This document shows positions 35,140 through 43,834 of a DNA stretch of 64,000 nucleotides, piece after piece (the stretch's first letter is position 1; the number at the start of each line of letters is the position of its first letter). Position numbers and translations under genes: made by a program. The notes beneath the pieces are model-generated. The model searched no databases. It was not told where the DNA came from and worked only from the letters and a program-made list of their open reading frames with translations. Origin of the DNA: Victivallales bacterium (GTDB lineage Bacteria; Verrucomicrobiota; Lentisphaeria; Oligosphaerales; Oligosphaeraceae); assembly GCA_017535315.1 (NCBI GenBank), contig JAFXUD010000041.1:1-64000 (forward strand), given 5' to 3'.

Positions 35140-35249
35140 GAGTTTATTTCAGGTAATTACACGCAAAATCGACTTGTTATTTTGCGCAAGGCTATTACAG
35201 TATAATCCAGTGTTTTTTTTCAACCAATTAACCATCTGGAGCAGAAACG

Positions 35250-36323
35250 ATGAAAGTTGGCATTTTAGGATTGGCCCACGGGCACGTCAACACCTACACA
35301 GGCTATTGGAAAGAACATCCAGAACTGGACATCCAGGTGGTTCGCGCCTGGGACCATGACGAGGCGCGCCTGAATGCCGCCGCCGAGAGATTCGGCTTCG
35401 AAAAGGGAATGTGCCCGCACTGCGTGGTGGGCGATCCCGAAATTGAGGGCGTCATCATTGGCGCGGAGACAGTTTACCACGCCGACATGGTTGAGGTCGC
35501 CGCCGAAGCTGGCAAGAAAATCGTCGTGCAGAAGCCCTTGGCGCTGACCATGGAGCAGGCTGACCGCATCGTCGCCGCCGTCAAGAAATACAATGTGCCC
35601 TTCACGATGGCCTGGCAGATGCACGTTGACCCCCAGAACCTGAAGATGAAGGAGATGATGGAAAACGGGACGCTCGGCAAAATCCACCAATTCCAGCGCC
35701 GCCATAACCTCGGCATCTGTATCGGCAAGAAGGACCCGAAGGAGCTTTGGCACCTGACGCCCTCCCTGAACCGCGATATCTGGGCGGACGATTCCGCGCA
35801 CCCCATCGACCTCATCCACTGGCTCTTCGGCATGCCTGAATCCGTGACCGCCGAGGTGGAAACCTTCGGCAACCCGAATATCGTAAACGACAACGGCATC
35901 GCCATCTTCCGCTACCCTGGCGGCCCCCTCGTTGAGGTCTGCTGCTCATTCATCTGCGCAGGCGCGGAGAAGACCACGGAAATCATGGGCGAGAAAGGCT
36001 ATCTTGTGCAGTGCTACGGCGACGCCGTCACCTGCTCGATGCCACGCGATGAAAACGCCCCAGGCATGAGGTTCTACGATGCCATCGAGAAGAAGTGGTC
36101 GGTCATCGACATCCCCTCGCCGCACTCCCAGGGCGAGCGGCTGAAGAACCTTTGCAAGCCTCTCTCCGAGTTCCTGCACGGGACAGGCCCCGCCATCCAG
36201 ACGGCGGAGGATGCACGCGATTCGCTGCGTCTCGTGCTGGCCACATACGTCTCCTGCACGGAAGGGCGCCGCGTCTCCCCCGACGACCCCGCCATCGCGA
36301 AAATCGGCGTGCCGAAGGACTGA
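35250..36323 (+). CDS. Gfo/Idh/MocA-family oxidoreductase
   Basis: This 357-aa NAD(P)-dependent dehydrogenase-like protein has an N-terminal Rossmann fold (VGILGLAHGHVNTYTGYW) and the family's active-site Lys-Pro motif, here VQKPLALTMEQADRI rather than EKP. The C-terminal half is the alpha/beta substrate domain, with the DSAHPIDLIHWLFGMPE segment near the expected catalytic His. Family members oxidise or epimerise sugars and cyclitols. It lies between the NagA-like gene and the sulfatase-fold gene, with a second family member downstream, so it likely serves glycan catabolism. The exact substrate is unknown. Confidence 0.88.
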   Translation: MKVGILGLAHGHVNTYTGYWKEHPELDIQVVRAWDHDEARLNAAAERFGFEKGMCPHCVVGDPEIEGVIIGAETVYHADMVEVAAEAGKKIVVQKPLALTMEQADRIVAAVKKYNVPFTMAWQMHVDPQNLKMKEMMENGTLGKIHQFQRRHNLGICIGKKDPKELWHLTPSLNRDIWADDSAHPIDLIHWLFGMPESVTAEVETFGNPNIVNDNGIAIFRYPGGPLVEVCCSFICAGAEKTTEIMGEKGYLVQCYGDAVTCSMPRDENAPGMRFYDAIEKKWSVIDIPSPHSQGERLKNLCKPLSEFLHGTGPAIQTAEDARDSLRLVLATYVSCTEGRRVSPDDPAIAKIGVPKD

Positions 36324-36324
36324 A

Positions 36325-36512
36325 GGGTAGGTCTTCTAGGGTAGGTCTGCTAGGGTAGGTCTGCTAGGGTAGGTCTGCTAGGGTAGGTCTGCTAGGGTAG
36401 GTCCGCTAGGGTAGGTCTGCTAGGGTAGGTCTGCTAGGGCTACTAGGATAAGTCTGCTAAGTCTTCTAGGTCTTCTAGGGGGTAGGTCTGCTAGGGTAGG
36501 TCTGCTAGGTCT
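36325..36512 (+). repeat. GTAGGTCTGCTAGG tandem array (14 bp = 9 + 5)
   Basis: The array starts 2 bp after the stop codon at 36323. Its main unit is 14 bp, separable into GTCTGCTAG (9 bp) and GGTAG (5 bp). Stretches near 36440-36480 drop the 5-mer and run as pure 9-mers (GTCTGCTAA, GTCTTCTAG). The same sequence family, in the same orientation relative to transcription, occurs at 43476-43834. Confidence 0.93.
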
Positions 36513-36599
36513 AAGCTTTTTTCATAAGTAACATCTGTCGGCAATCCTGCGATGCCGTCAGGGCAATTACAGGTACGCAGGAAAAGGAGAAAAAGAATA

Positions 36600-38147
36600 A
36601 TGGCGGCAACAAAGAAACCAGCAACCAAGAAGGCGGCATCAGCAAAAGAGGCAAAGGCTCCAGCAAAGAAGCCTGCGCCCGCAGCAGAAAAGTCAGCTAC
36701 ACCTGTTGCGGCGGTCAGGACTGCACCCGCAGTGGCGAAGGCGGCTGCACCCAAGAAGCCGAACCTGATTCTCATCGGCATCGACTCCTTGATTTCCACC
36801 CACATGAGCTGCTATGGCTACAAGAAGCTGACCACTCCCCATATCGACAAGTTTGCCGAAGGCGGCACGCTGTTTGAGAATCTCTTCTCACCGCATATCC
36901 CCACCACCCCAGGTTACGCTTCCATGGTCACGGGACTTGACTGCTTTGGCACCAACACTGTTGCTCTTCGTCACAAGGGAGAGATTGAGGGTGAGACACT
37001 GGCGGAGATTCTCGGCAAGGCTGGCTATGAGACCACCAGCGTCGGCTTTCAGGGCAACCCCGCTTCACGCGGCTACCAGAATTACCTCACCTACCACAAC
37101 TGGGGCTCCATCAATGAGGGGCGCCTCCCGAAGGCGCAGAACCTGAACGCTGTGGCGCTGCCCGAGCTGCGCCGCCTGGCGGCGGGCGACAAGCCCTTCT
37201 TCCTTTTCCTGCGCCACATGGACCCGCACTCCCCTTATCTGCCCCCCGCACCATTTGATCGGATGTTCTATGAAGGGAATGAATTCGACAAGAAGAATCG
37301 TTCCATGGAACCTGTCTTTGCCTTCAAGCCCTTTGCGGATTACTTCCGTTCCTGGATGCCCTACAGCGAGGTGACCAAGGACTACATCACTGACAAGGAC
37401 TATGTCATCGCCCAGTACGACGGCGCTGTCGCCTATATGGATGCCTGTATCCAGAACATCTTCACCACCATCAGCGAGCTTGGGCTGGATGACAACACGG
37501 TGGTCGTCATCAACTCCGACCACGGCGAGACCCTCTACGACCACGACTGCTACTTCGACCACCACAGCATCTACGATAACACGCTGCGTGTCCCGACCAT
37601 CATCAAGTACCCAGGTCACATTCCCGCTGGACTGCGCGTGAAGGGCTATTGCCAGCACAAGGACCTGCTTCCCACCCTGGCGGAACTGATGGGCTTCAAG
37701 CTCCCGACGGAAGTCGATGGCGAGAGCCTGATGCAGCTGGTGCGCGGCGAGAAGGCAAATCTCAGCTCCGAATTCTACATCACGGAATGCACCTGGATGC
37801 GCAAGCATGGCTGGCGCACCCCGCACTGGAAGCTAATCCGCGCCCTGGAGCCTGATTTCCACTTCAAGCCCGCCGTGGAGCTCTACGACCTCCTCCTTGA
37901 CCCCGAGGAGAACCATAATGTGGCGAACGAGAACCCCGAAATCGTCAAGGCCCTGACCAAGCGCATGGAGAACTGGATTGCCAAGCGCGAGGCGGAGACG
38001 GGGCGCAAAGACCCGATGTTCACGCAGGAGTGCTGGCATGGCGCGAAGGAGGTCGGCCCTGCCTTCAAGTCCAGCTCGCAGGCCTACAACACCCTCCACA
38101 TTGGAGATCCCAAGCAGGCGGCGCAACTTCAGGAGAAGAAGGGTTGA
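36600..38147 (+). CDS. sulfatase-fold enzyme with Ala/Lys-rich N-terminal tail
   Basis: This 515-aa protein has an alkaline-phosphatase/sulfatase domain from about residue 54. Asp62 (ILIGIDSLIS) is a metal ligand, TTPGYASMVTG (102-112) is the nucleophile region and INSDHGETLYDH the second metal site. Where sulfatases have C/S-x-P-x-R, this reads T102-T-P104-G-Y106, so formylglycine cannot form and Thr is the likely nucleophile, as in phosphodiesterase relatives. Residues 1-53 are almost only Ala, Lys and Pro, like a histone-H1 tail, with no signal peptide. ATG 36600 has AAGGAG upstream. It is 5 bp before a dehydrogenase gene. Confidence 0.8.
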   Translation: MAATKKPATKKAASAKEAKAPAKKPAPAAEKSATPVAAVRTAPAVAKAAAPKKPNLILIGIDSLISTHMSCYGYKKLTTPHIDKFAEGGTLFENLFSPHIPTTPGYASMVTGLDCFGTNTVALRHKGEIEGETLAEILGKAGYETTSVGFQGNPASRGYQNYLTYHNWGSINEGRLPKAQNLNAVALPELRRLAAGDKPFFLFLRHMDPHSPYLPPAPFDRMFYEGNEFDKKNRSMEPVFAFKPFADYFRSWMPYSEVTKDYITDKDYVIAQYDGAVAYMDACIQNIFTTISELGLDDNTVVVINSDHGETLYDHDCYFDHHSIYDNTLRVPTIIKYPGHIPAGLRVKGYCQHKDLLPTLAELMGFKLPTEVDGESLMQLVRGEKANLSSEFYITECTWMRKHGWRTPHWKLIRALEPDFHFKPAVELYDLLLDPEENHNVANENPEIVKALTKRMENWIAKREAETGRKDPMFTQECWHGAKEVGPAFKSSSQAYNTLHIGDPKQAAQLQEKKG

Positions 38148-38152
38148 GCACT

Positions 38153-39160
38153 ATGCCGTTACGAGTAGCAGTCATCGGCTGCGGCCCCATCGGGAACCGT
38201 CACGCCGACTTGTACAAAGCGGATGAATTGGCTGACCTGGTGGCGGTCTGTGACATACGGCCTGACAGGCTGGAGCCCTCCGCCGCCAGGCTGGGTGTCA
38301 AGGGATACGGCGATGTGCCGACCATGCTTGCCGCGGAGAAGCCTGATCTGGTCAGTGTGGCCACGGGCGGCACGGAGTACGGTAGCGACCACTATCTGCC
38401 CACCATCCAGGCGCTGGAGGCGGGCTGCCACGTTCTCTGCGAAAAGCCCATCTGCAACACCATACCCGAGGCGCGAAAGATGGTGGAGTGCGCCAAACGC
38501 AACCGCCGCTGCTTTGCCATCGACTTCAACCACCGCTTCACGGAGGCCGCCAAGGTGGCCACCAAGTGGGTGCAGGACGGCCTCATCGGCACGCAGCTCT
38601 TCATCAACATGTCCATGTGGATCAAGAACCCGAACGAGAGTTCTCCGTTCTACATGATCAAGGCGCTGAATCCCCACTCGGTGGATGTGATGCGGCACTT
38701 CGGCGGGGACATCACCGCCGTGCAGGCCTTCTGCACACGCGCACCTGGACGCCGCATCTGGACGACGATGAGCCTGAACGTGAAATTCAAGAGCGGGGCC
38801 GTCGGCCACCTTTCCGCCAGCTATGACATTGAGCGCGGCCATCCAATGGAGCGCTGCGAGGTGGCGGGCATCAAGGGACGCTTTGTGCTGGAGGACATGT
38901 GGCGCGAGGCCACGCTCTACCCTGCTGGCAACCCCATCAAGCAGGTTTACACCAACCCCGTCTTCGGCGGGCACAGGGACTTTGTCGATACCTTCCGCAA
39001 CCGCATCCACGCCTTCCTGGAGCAGGTTTCCAATGGAACCGCACCTGAAGAGATCGACGGTTCGGGCAGGGATGGCCTCGCAGCGCAGACAGTGCTTCAG
39101 TGCGCCATCGACTCCCTTAACACCGAGACGATTGTCCACGTCCCCGAAATCGACATCTGA
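38153..39160 (+). CDS. Gfo/Idh/MocA-family oxidoreductase, second copy
   Basis: This 335-aa protein has the N-terminal NAD(P)-binding motif VAVIGCGPIGNRHADLY and the catalytic motif CEKPICNTIPEARKM. A C-terminal sugar-binding domain contains NPHSVDVMRHFGGDI. It is distinct from the copy at 35250. The frame is open to 38030 inside the sulfatase-fold gene, but homology begins at ATG 38153, 5 bp after that gene's stop. With the upstream sulfatase-fold enzyme it forms a tight two-gene unit, suggesting sequential action on one sugar derivative. Confidence 0.9.
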   Translation: MPLRVAVIGCGPIGNRHADLYKADELADLVAVCDIRPDRLEPSAARLGVKGYGDVPTMLAAEKPDLVSVATGGTEYGSDHYLPTIQALEAGCHVLCEKPICNTIPEARKMVECAKRNRRCFAIDFNHRFTEAAKVATKWVQDGLIGTQLFINMSMWIKNPNESSPFYMIKALNPHSVDVMRHFGGDITAVQAFCTRAPGRRIWTTMSLNVKFKSGAVGHLSASYDIERGHPMERCEVAGIKGRFVLEDMWREATLYPAGNPIKQVYTNPVFGGHRDFVDTFRNRIHAFLEQVSNGTAPEEIDGSGRDGLAAQTVLQCAIDSLNTETIVHVPEIDI

Positions 39161-39272
39161 GGTTTTGCACGGGGTGCTCCGCGCTCCGCAGGGTGTGCCC
39201 GTCGGGTTTTGCACGGGGCGTTCCGCGCCCTGCAGGGTTCGCCTGTCGGGTTTTGCACCAGGTGCTCCCTGG
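39161..39272 (+). repeat. 44-bp tandem repeat, 2.5 copies
   Basis: Units at 39161-39204 and 39205-39248, plus a partial unit to 39272, all begin GGTTTTGCACGGGG or a close variant and differ at several positions. The array starts at the base after the stop codon of the dehydrogenase gene and reaches exactly to the end of the converging UvrA-like gene. It thus fills the whole gap. Confidence 0.85.
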
Positions 39273-41750
39273 CTACAAAAACTTCGCTGTGATGCTTTCG
39301 GGGCAGGATTTGATCTGTTCCAGCGTCCCCGTTGCCACGATTCTGCCGCCGTCGGAGCCTCCGCCTGGGCCAATGTCGATGATATAGTCCGCGTTGCGAA
39401 TGAGGTCCAGGTCGTGTTCAATGACGATGACCGTGGCGCCGTTCTGGATGAGCCGTTCGAAGACGGCCAGCAGTGTGCGGACATCAAGCGGGTGCAGCCC
39501 GATGGTTGGCTCGTCGAATACAAAAAGGGAATCGCCCTGCGTCAGGCCCATTTCACAGCAGAGCTTCAGCCGCTGGGCCTCGCCGCCAGAAAGGCTGGGT
39601 GTCTCTTCGCCGAGCGTCAGGTAGCCTAGACCGAGTTCATGCAGCACCTTCAGGCGCTGATGGACGCTTCGCAGCTCCTTGCAGAACTCCATGGCGCGGG
39701 TGACGTCCATGTCCATAAGCTCTGGCAGGGAATGGCTTTCCCCTGATTTGCTTGTGTAGCGGATTTCCTGCGCAATCTTCGCATAGCGGGAACCGCGGCA
39801 GTCGGGGCAGGGGATATCCACATCGGGCAGGAACTGGACATCCAGGCTGATCTCCCCTGTGCCGTCGCAGGTCGGGCAGCGCAGGTTTCCCGTGTTATAG
39901 GAGAAATCGCCTGCCTTGAGATTGCGCGCCTTCGCGTCCAAGGTGCGGGCGAAGACCTTCCGCAGTTCGTCATGGACATTCGCGTAGGTGGCGACGGTCG
40001 AACGGACATTGTTGCCGATGGGCGTCGCGTCAATCAATTTCACCTGCCTGATGTCGTCCGCCTGGATGGAGTACACGTGGGATGGCAGTTTCGTTCCTGC
40101 GATGGCGGCTTCCAGGGCAGGAATCAGGCTTTCAAGAATCAGGGTGGTTTTGCCTGAACCCGACACGCCAGTCACGGCAGTCAACCGTCCCTTGGGGATG
40201 GTCACTTCCAGGGGCTTCACCGTGTGGATTGGCCCCGTGGAAAGGGTGATTCTGCCAAAGGAAAACAACTCCTGTTCAGGAATGTGGGGCCTGACGTTCA
40301 CATCTGCCTTGCCTGAAAGAAATGGTCCTATCTGTGAGGAGCCATTGTTGGAAATCTCCTCGATACTCCCTTCTGCAACAACTCGTCCCCCCTCCGCGCC
40401 AGCCTTGGGCCCCATTTCGATGAGCCAGTCGGCCTCCTTCAGTATCTGCGTGTCGTGATCGACAAGGACGACGGAGTTGCCGTCGGCAATCAAGTCGCGC
40501 ATGACGCTGGTCAGGCCGACGATGTTGGAGGGATGCAGCCCGATGGATGGTTCGTCCAACACATATAGCACGCCAGTTGTGCGGTTGCGGATGGCGCGCG
40601 CCAGTTGCATTCTCTGCCGTTCCCCTGTGGAAAGGGTGCTGGAGGCGCGGTCCAATGCAAGGTAGCCCAGACCCAGTTCCATCAGTCGTCCTGCCGCCGA
40701 AAGGAAGGATTCGCAGATGCTTTCCGCCATGGGGCGCATGGGCTCGGGCAGCGAGGCGGGAACGCCCTTCACCCAGGGGACCAGTTCCGCAAGGGTCATC
40801 TGAGTGGCCTGCGCAAGGGAGATGCCACGAAGCCTCGGGGCGCGCGCCGCCTCGGAGAGGCGTGTGCCGCCGCAGTCGGGGCAGGGGTCTTCCCGCAGGA
40901 ACTTCGCCACACGCTTCATGCCCGCCTCGTCCTTCACCTTGGCAAGGGCGTTCTCCACTGTATGAATGGCGCTGTAGTAGGTGAAGTCCAGCTCCCCTGC
41001 ATCCTGCGTGTGCTTGGACTTGTAGAAAATGTGCTTCTTGACGGCAGGGCCGTCATAGACAATCTCCTTTTCCGCATCCGTCAGGTCGCGGAAGGGAATG
41101 TCCGTGCGTACGCCCATGGCGCGGCAGACATCGATCATGAGCGACCACATCAGCGAGTTCCACGGCGCGACCGCGCCTTGGTCGATGGTGAGCGATTCGT
41201 CAGGGACCAGGGTCGCCCTGTCAACGCTGCGCACAGTTCCCGTGCCGTCGCATTTGCGGCAGGCTCCCTGGCTGTTGAAGGCGAGCTCCTCTGCTCCTGG
41301 GGCATAGAACCTGGCTCCGCATTCTGGGCAGACCAGTTCCTGCTCGGCGGCGACGGCCAACGTGGGCGGGAGGTAGTGCCCGTTGGGACAGCGATGGCTG
41401 GCTAGCCGTGAGAACATGAGACGCAGGGAGTTCAAAAGCTCTGTGCCAGTGCCGAAGGTGCTGCGGATACCAGGCACGCCTGGACGCTGGTGCAGCGCAA
41501 GTGACGCGGGGACGTGCAGGATGTCATCCACCTGCGCCCTTGCCGCCTGCGTCATGCGGCGGCGAGTGTAGGTCGAGAGGGCTTCCAGGTACCGACGGGA
41601 ACCTTCCGCATAGAGGACGCCCAGGGCCAACGAGGATTTGCCCGAACCCGAAACGCCTGCGATGCCGACGATTCTGTTGAGCGGAATATCCACGTCGATG
41701 TTCTTGAGATTGTGGACCCTTGCCCCGCGTACCAGTATCTTGTCTATCAT
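39273..41750 (-). CDS. UvrA-like ABC ATPase lacking the UvrB-binding domain
   Basis: This 825-aa protein has two ABC ATPase modules of the UvrA type: Walker A GVSGSGKSSL (K38) and a second GVSGSGKTTL, signature LSTGERQRM in the first half and LSGGEAQRL in the second. Zinc-finger motifs CPDCGGTR, CPTCDGTG and CPDCRGSRY are kept. Compared with the roughly 940-aa UvrA, the stretch after RSTFGTGTEL...CPNGH goes almost directly to CPECG, so the UvrB-interaction domain appears absent, as in UvrA2/drug-resistance paralogues. It probably binds damaged or drug-modified DNA without UvrB. Its start overlaps lnt by 4 bp. Confidence 0.85.
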   Translation of the reverse strand: MIDKILVRGARVHNLKNIDVDIPLNRIVGIAGVSGSGKSSLALGVLYAEGSRRYLEALSTYTRRRMTQAARAQVDDILHVPASLALHQRPGVPGIRSTFGTGTELLNSLRLMFSRLASHRCPNGHYLPPTLAVAAEQELVCPECGARFYAPGAEELAFNSQGACRKCDGTGTVRSVDRATLVPDESLTIDQGAVAPWNSLMWSLMIDVCRAMGVRTDIPFRDLTDAEKEIVYDGPAVKKHIFYKSKHTQDAGELDFTYYSAIHTVENALAKVKDEAGMKRVAKFLREDPCPDCGGTRLSEAARAPRLRGISLAQATQMTLAELVPWVKGVPASLPEPMRPMAESICESFLSAAGRLMELGLGYLALDRASSTLSTGERQRMQLARAIRNRTTGVLYVLDEPSIGLHPSNIVGLTSVMRDLIADGNSVVLVDHDTQILKEADWLIEMGPKAGAEGGRVVAEGSIEEISNNGSSQIGPFLSGKADVNVRPHIPEQELFSFGRITLSTGPIHTVKPLEVTIPKGRLTAVTGVSGSGKTTLILESLIPALEAAIAGTKLPSHVYSIQADDIRQVKLIDATPIGNNVRSTVATYANVHDELRKVFARTLDAKARNLKAGDFSYNTGNLRCPTCDGTGEISLDVQFLPDVDIPCPDCRGSRYAKIAQEIRYTSKSGESHSLPELMDMDVTRAMEFCKELRSVHQRLKVLHELGLGYLTLGEETPSLSGGEAQRLKLCCEMGLTQGDSLFVFDEPTIGLHPLDVRTLLAVFERLIQNGATVIVIEHDLDLIRNADYIIDIGPGGGSDGGRIVATGTLEQIKSCPESITAKFL

Positions 41751-43468
41751 GCCGTTGCTGTGTTTTTCTTATTTTTGCCCTTTATGGCATTCAACAGTTG
41801 GTTTTTCTGAAGAAGGGTGAGGGTGGCGAGCCAGACAAGCATGGAGAGGGAGACGAATGTGCAAAGCCCCGCGAAAATGTCGCCGTGTTTTGTGTAGAAG
41901 GTCGTGCCCCAGTTCTCATAGATGGGGAGGTCGTATGCCTGAAAATCGCGCGTGAAAGGGGAGCCGTCCTTTGCAGTGATTTGCCCCAGTACATTTCCGT
42001 CTGGGGTGATGAGGCAAGTATGGCTGTTGTTGCCTGAACGGAGGAAAGGTCTTCTGTTTTCAATGGCACGGAAGATGACGTGGCTGGCGTGCTGTTCCGC
42101 GCCACAGCTCTTGTTGTACCAGGCATCGTTTGTGATGGTGCAGAGCAGGTTGGCACCTTGGTGGGTGAATTCACGGCTGATTTCGGGGAAGGCGTCCTCA
42201 AAGCAGATGTTGATGCCTGCCTTTGCACCTTTGGGAAGTTCGATGAGATGGAAAGACTTGCCTGGGGTCAGGTCGCGTCCCATGCCGATCATCTCCCGCA
42301 GCCAGGGGAGCTGGTCGCCGAAGGGGGTGTATTCACCAAAGGGGACGCAATGGACTTTGTCATAGTAGTCAAGCACCGCCATATTGGCGTCCAGGAGGTA
42401 GGCGGAGTTGAAGAGGCTGCTTTCCTCCTGCGCATTTCCCTGTATCTGCTTGAGGGTGCCCAGAAGCAGGGGCTTTTTAATCTGGGCAAGCAAGTGGGAG
42501 AGCATGGCGTGGTAGGGCGGGTAGTCCATGTCTGCAGGGACGGCGCTTTCTGGCCAAACAATCAAATCCAGGTCGGGGTGATCCTGAACAGCTTTTAGGG
42601 ATAAATCCCTGTAGGTGGTGATCGCCTCGTTGAACTGCTCCTCGGTCCAGACCCTGCATTGGGGGATGTTTCCCTGGATGGCCGCGATGCGGATGGTTGG
42701 CGTGTTTTCAGGCGGGAGGGTGGAGGGTCTGGCATTGAAGATGCAGACAGGAACCAACGCCAAGGTAATCAGCATGAGATGCCAGGGGAAGGCACGCTTC
42801 TGTGGATTGATGAAAAAACGCAGTTGTCTGCTGATTTCTGCAGCCAGAACGCAGTTGACGAGGACGATGATGAAGGAGATGCCATAGACGCCTGTGTATT
42901 GCGAGAGGGCGACGACGGAAAGGCGTTTGTATTGGGAGACGCCCAGCATGTTCCATGGGAAGCCTGTGAGGAGTTTCGCGCGCAGGTATTCTGTCGCCAC
43001 CCAGAGTGCGGACAGCAGAAGTGCCTGCAGGATGAGCTGCCATTCCGTCTTGATGAAGAGCGGGCCTGCGCCTGGAAACGAGGCCGTCTTCTCATCTTTG
43101 AGGCGGTAGTTCAGCGAACTGGCGACGAGATACCAGAGCATGGGGAAGAGGGCACACCAGATGGCAAGAAGCCAGCCCGCACCGAAGCCGACTTCGTTCA
43201 GCCATCGGAGATTCAGGGCAAAATGCACATAGCCGAAAATATAGCCGACCGCCAGGGTCTGCCCCAGGCTACGGGGTGTCGGCATGAGCAGGATGGGAAT
43301 CATCCCCACCCATGCAAGCAGATTCCAGCCTGGCGACGGAAAGGCGAGGCTCATCAGTATTCCCGAGAGAATCGCCGCAAATGCACGCCACAAAAACGCG
43401 CTTCGGTTCAGGCGACTTAGATTTTGGGGATTCACTGCAGGAGCAGCATTTTTCGACTTGGATTTCAT
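41747..43468 (-). CDS. lnt: apolipoprotein N-acyltransferase
   Basis: This 573-aa inner-membrane enzyme adds the third acyl chain to bacterial lipoproteins. An N-terminal membrane domain of about six to seven helices (25-250) is followed by a periplasmic nitrilase domain with the catalytic triad E307 (WPESAVPAD), K371 (YDKVHCVPFGEY) and C422 (GINICFEDAFP). A final helix lies near the C-terminus. Its presence implies an outer membrane with lipoproteins. It overlaps the UvrA-like gene by 4 bp. The leader immediately upstream is the end of a repeat array, so the ribosome binding site is weak (AGG in the last repeat unit). Confidence 0.93.
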   Translation of the reverse strand: MKSKSKNAAPAVNPQNLSRLNRSAFLWRAFAAILSGILMSLAFPSPGWNLLAWVGMIPILLMPTPRSLGQTLAVGYIFGYVHFALNLRWLNEVGFGAGWLLAIWCALFPMLWYLVASSLNYRLKDEKTASFPGAGPLFIKTEWQLILQALLLSALWVATEYLRAKLLTGFPWNMLGVSQYKRLSVVALSQYTGVYGISFIIVLVNCVLAAEISRQLRFFINPQKRAFPWHLMLITLALVPVCIFNARPSTLPPENTPTIRIAAIQGNIPQCRVWTEEQFNEAITTYRDLSLKAVQDHPDLDLIVWPESAVPADMDYPPYHAMLSHLLAQIKKPLLLGTLKQIQGNAQEESSLFNSAYLLDANMAVLDYYDKVHCVPFGEYTPFGDQLPWLREMIGMGRDLTPGKSFHLIELPKGAKAGINICFEDAFPEISREFTHQGANLLCTITNDAWYNKSCGAEQHASHVIFRAIENRRPFLRSGNNSHTCLITPDGNVLGQITAKDGSPFTRDFQAYDLPIYENWGTTFYTKHGDIFAGLCTFVSLSMLVWLATLTLLQKNQLLNAIKGKNKKNTATA

Positions 43469-43475
43469 GGCAAAA

Positions 43476-43834
43476 AGACCTAGCAGACCACCTACCCTAG
43501 AAGACCTACCCCCTAGAAGACTTAGAAGACTTATCCTAGTAGCCCTAGCAGACCTACCCTAGCAGACCTACCCTAGCAGACCTACCCTAGCAGACCTACC
43601 CTAGCAGACCTACCCTAGAAGACCTACCCCCTAGAAGACTTAGAAGACTTAGCAGACTTATCCTAGTAGCCCTAGCAGACCTATCCTAGAAGACTTACCC
43701 CCTAGAAGACTTAGAAGACTTAGAAGACTTAGAAGACTTATCCTAGTAGCCCTAGCAGACCTATCCTAGAAGACCTACCCTAGCAGACCTATCCTAGAAG
43801 ACCTACCCTAGCAGACCTACCCTAGGAGACCTAC
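43476..43834 (-). repeat. CTAG-rich 9/14-bp tandem array filling a whole intergenic gap
   Basis: Read in the direction of transcription (minus), the array starts at the TAG stop codon of the TolB-like gene (43831-43833). It consists of GTAGGTCTGCTAGG units mixed with pure 9-mers (AAGTCTTCT, AAGTCTGCT and variants) and ends 7 nt before the lnt start codon. It is about 359 bp and belongs to the same family as 36325-36512. No gene is present in it. Confidence 0.93.

Noticed and set aside
34816-35140. Small proteins encoded in the GGGACGGGA array
   Set aside because: Both-strand frames give only Ser/Leu/Pro or Asp/Arg/Ser triplet repeats because the unit is 9 bp; no start signal is present.
36325-36512. 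CRISPR array
   Set aside because: Units are 9-14 bp with no unique spacers of constant length and no cas genes nearby; it is a simple tandem array.
36600-38147. Formylglycine-dependent sulfatase
   Set aside because: The C/S-x-P-x-R activation motif is absent (T-T-P-G-Y instead), so only the fold is called.
43476-43834. CRISPR array or coding repeat domain
   Set aside because: There are no spacer/repeat alternation and no cas genes. Open frames through the array are repeat artefacts outside the lnt and TolB-like genes.
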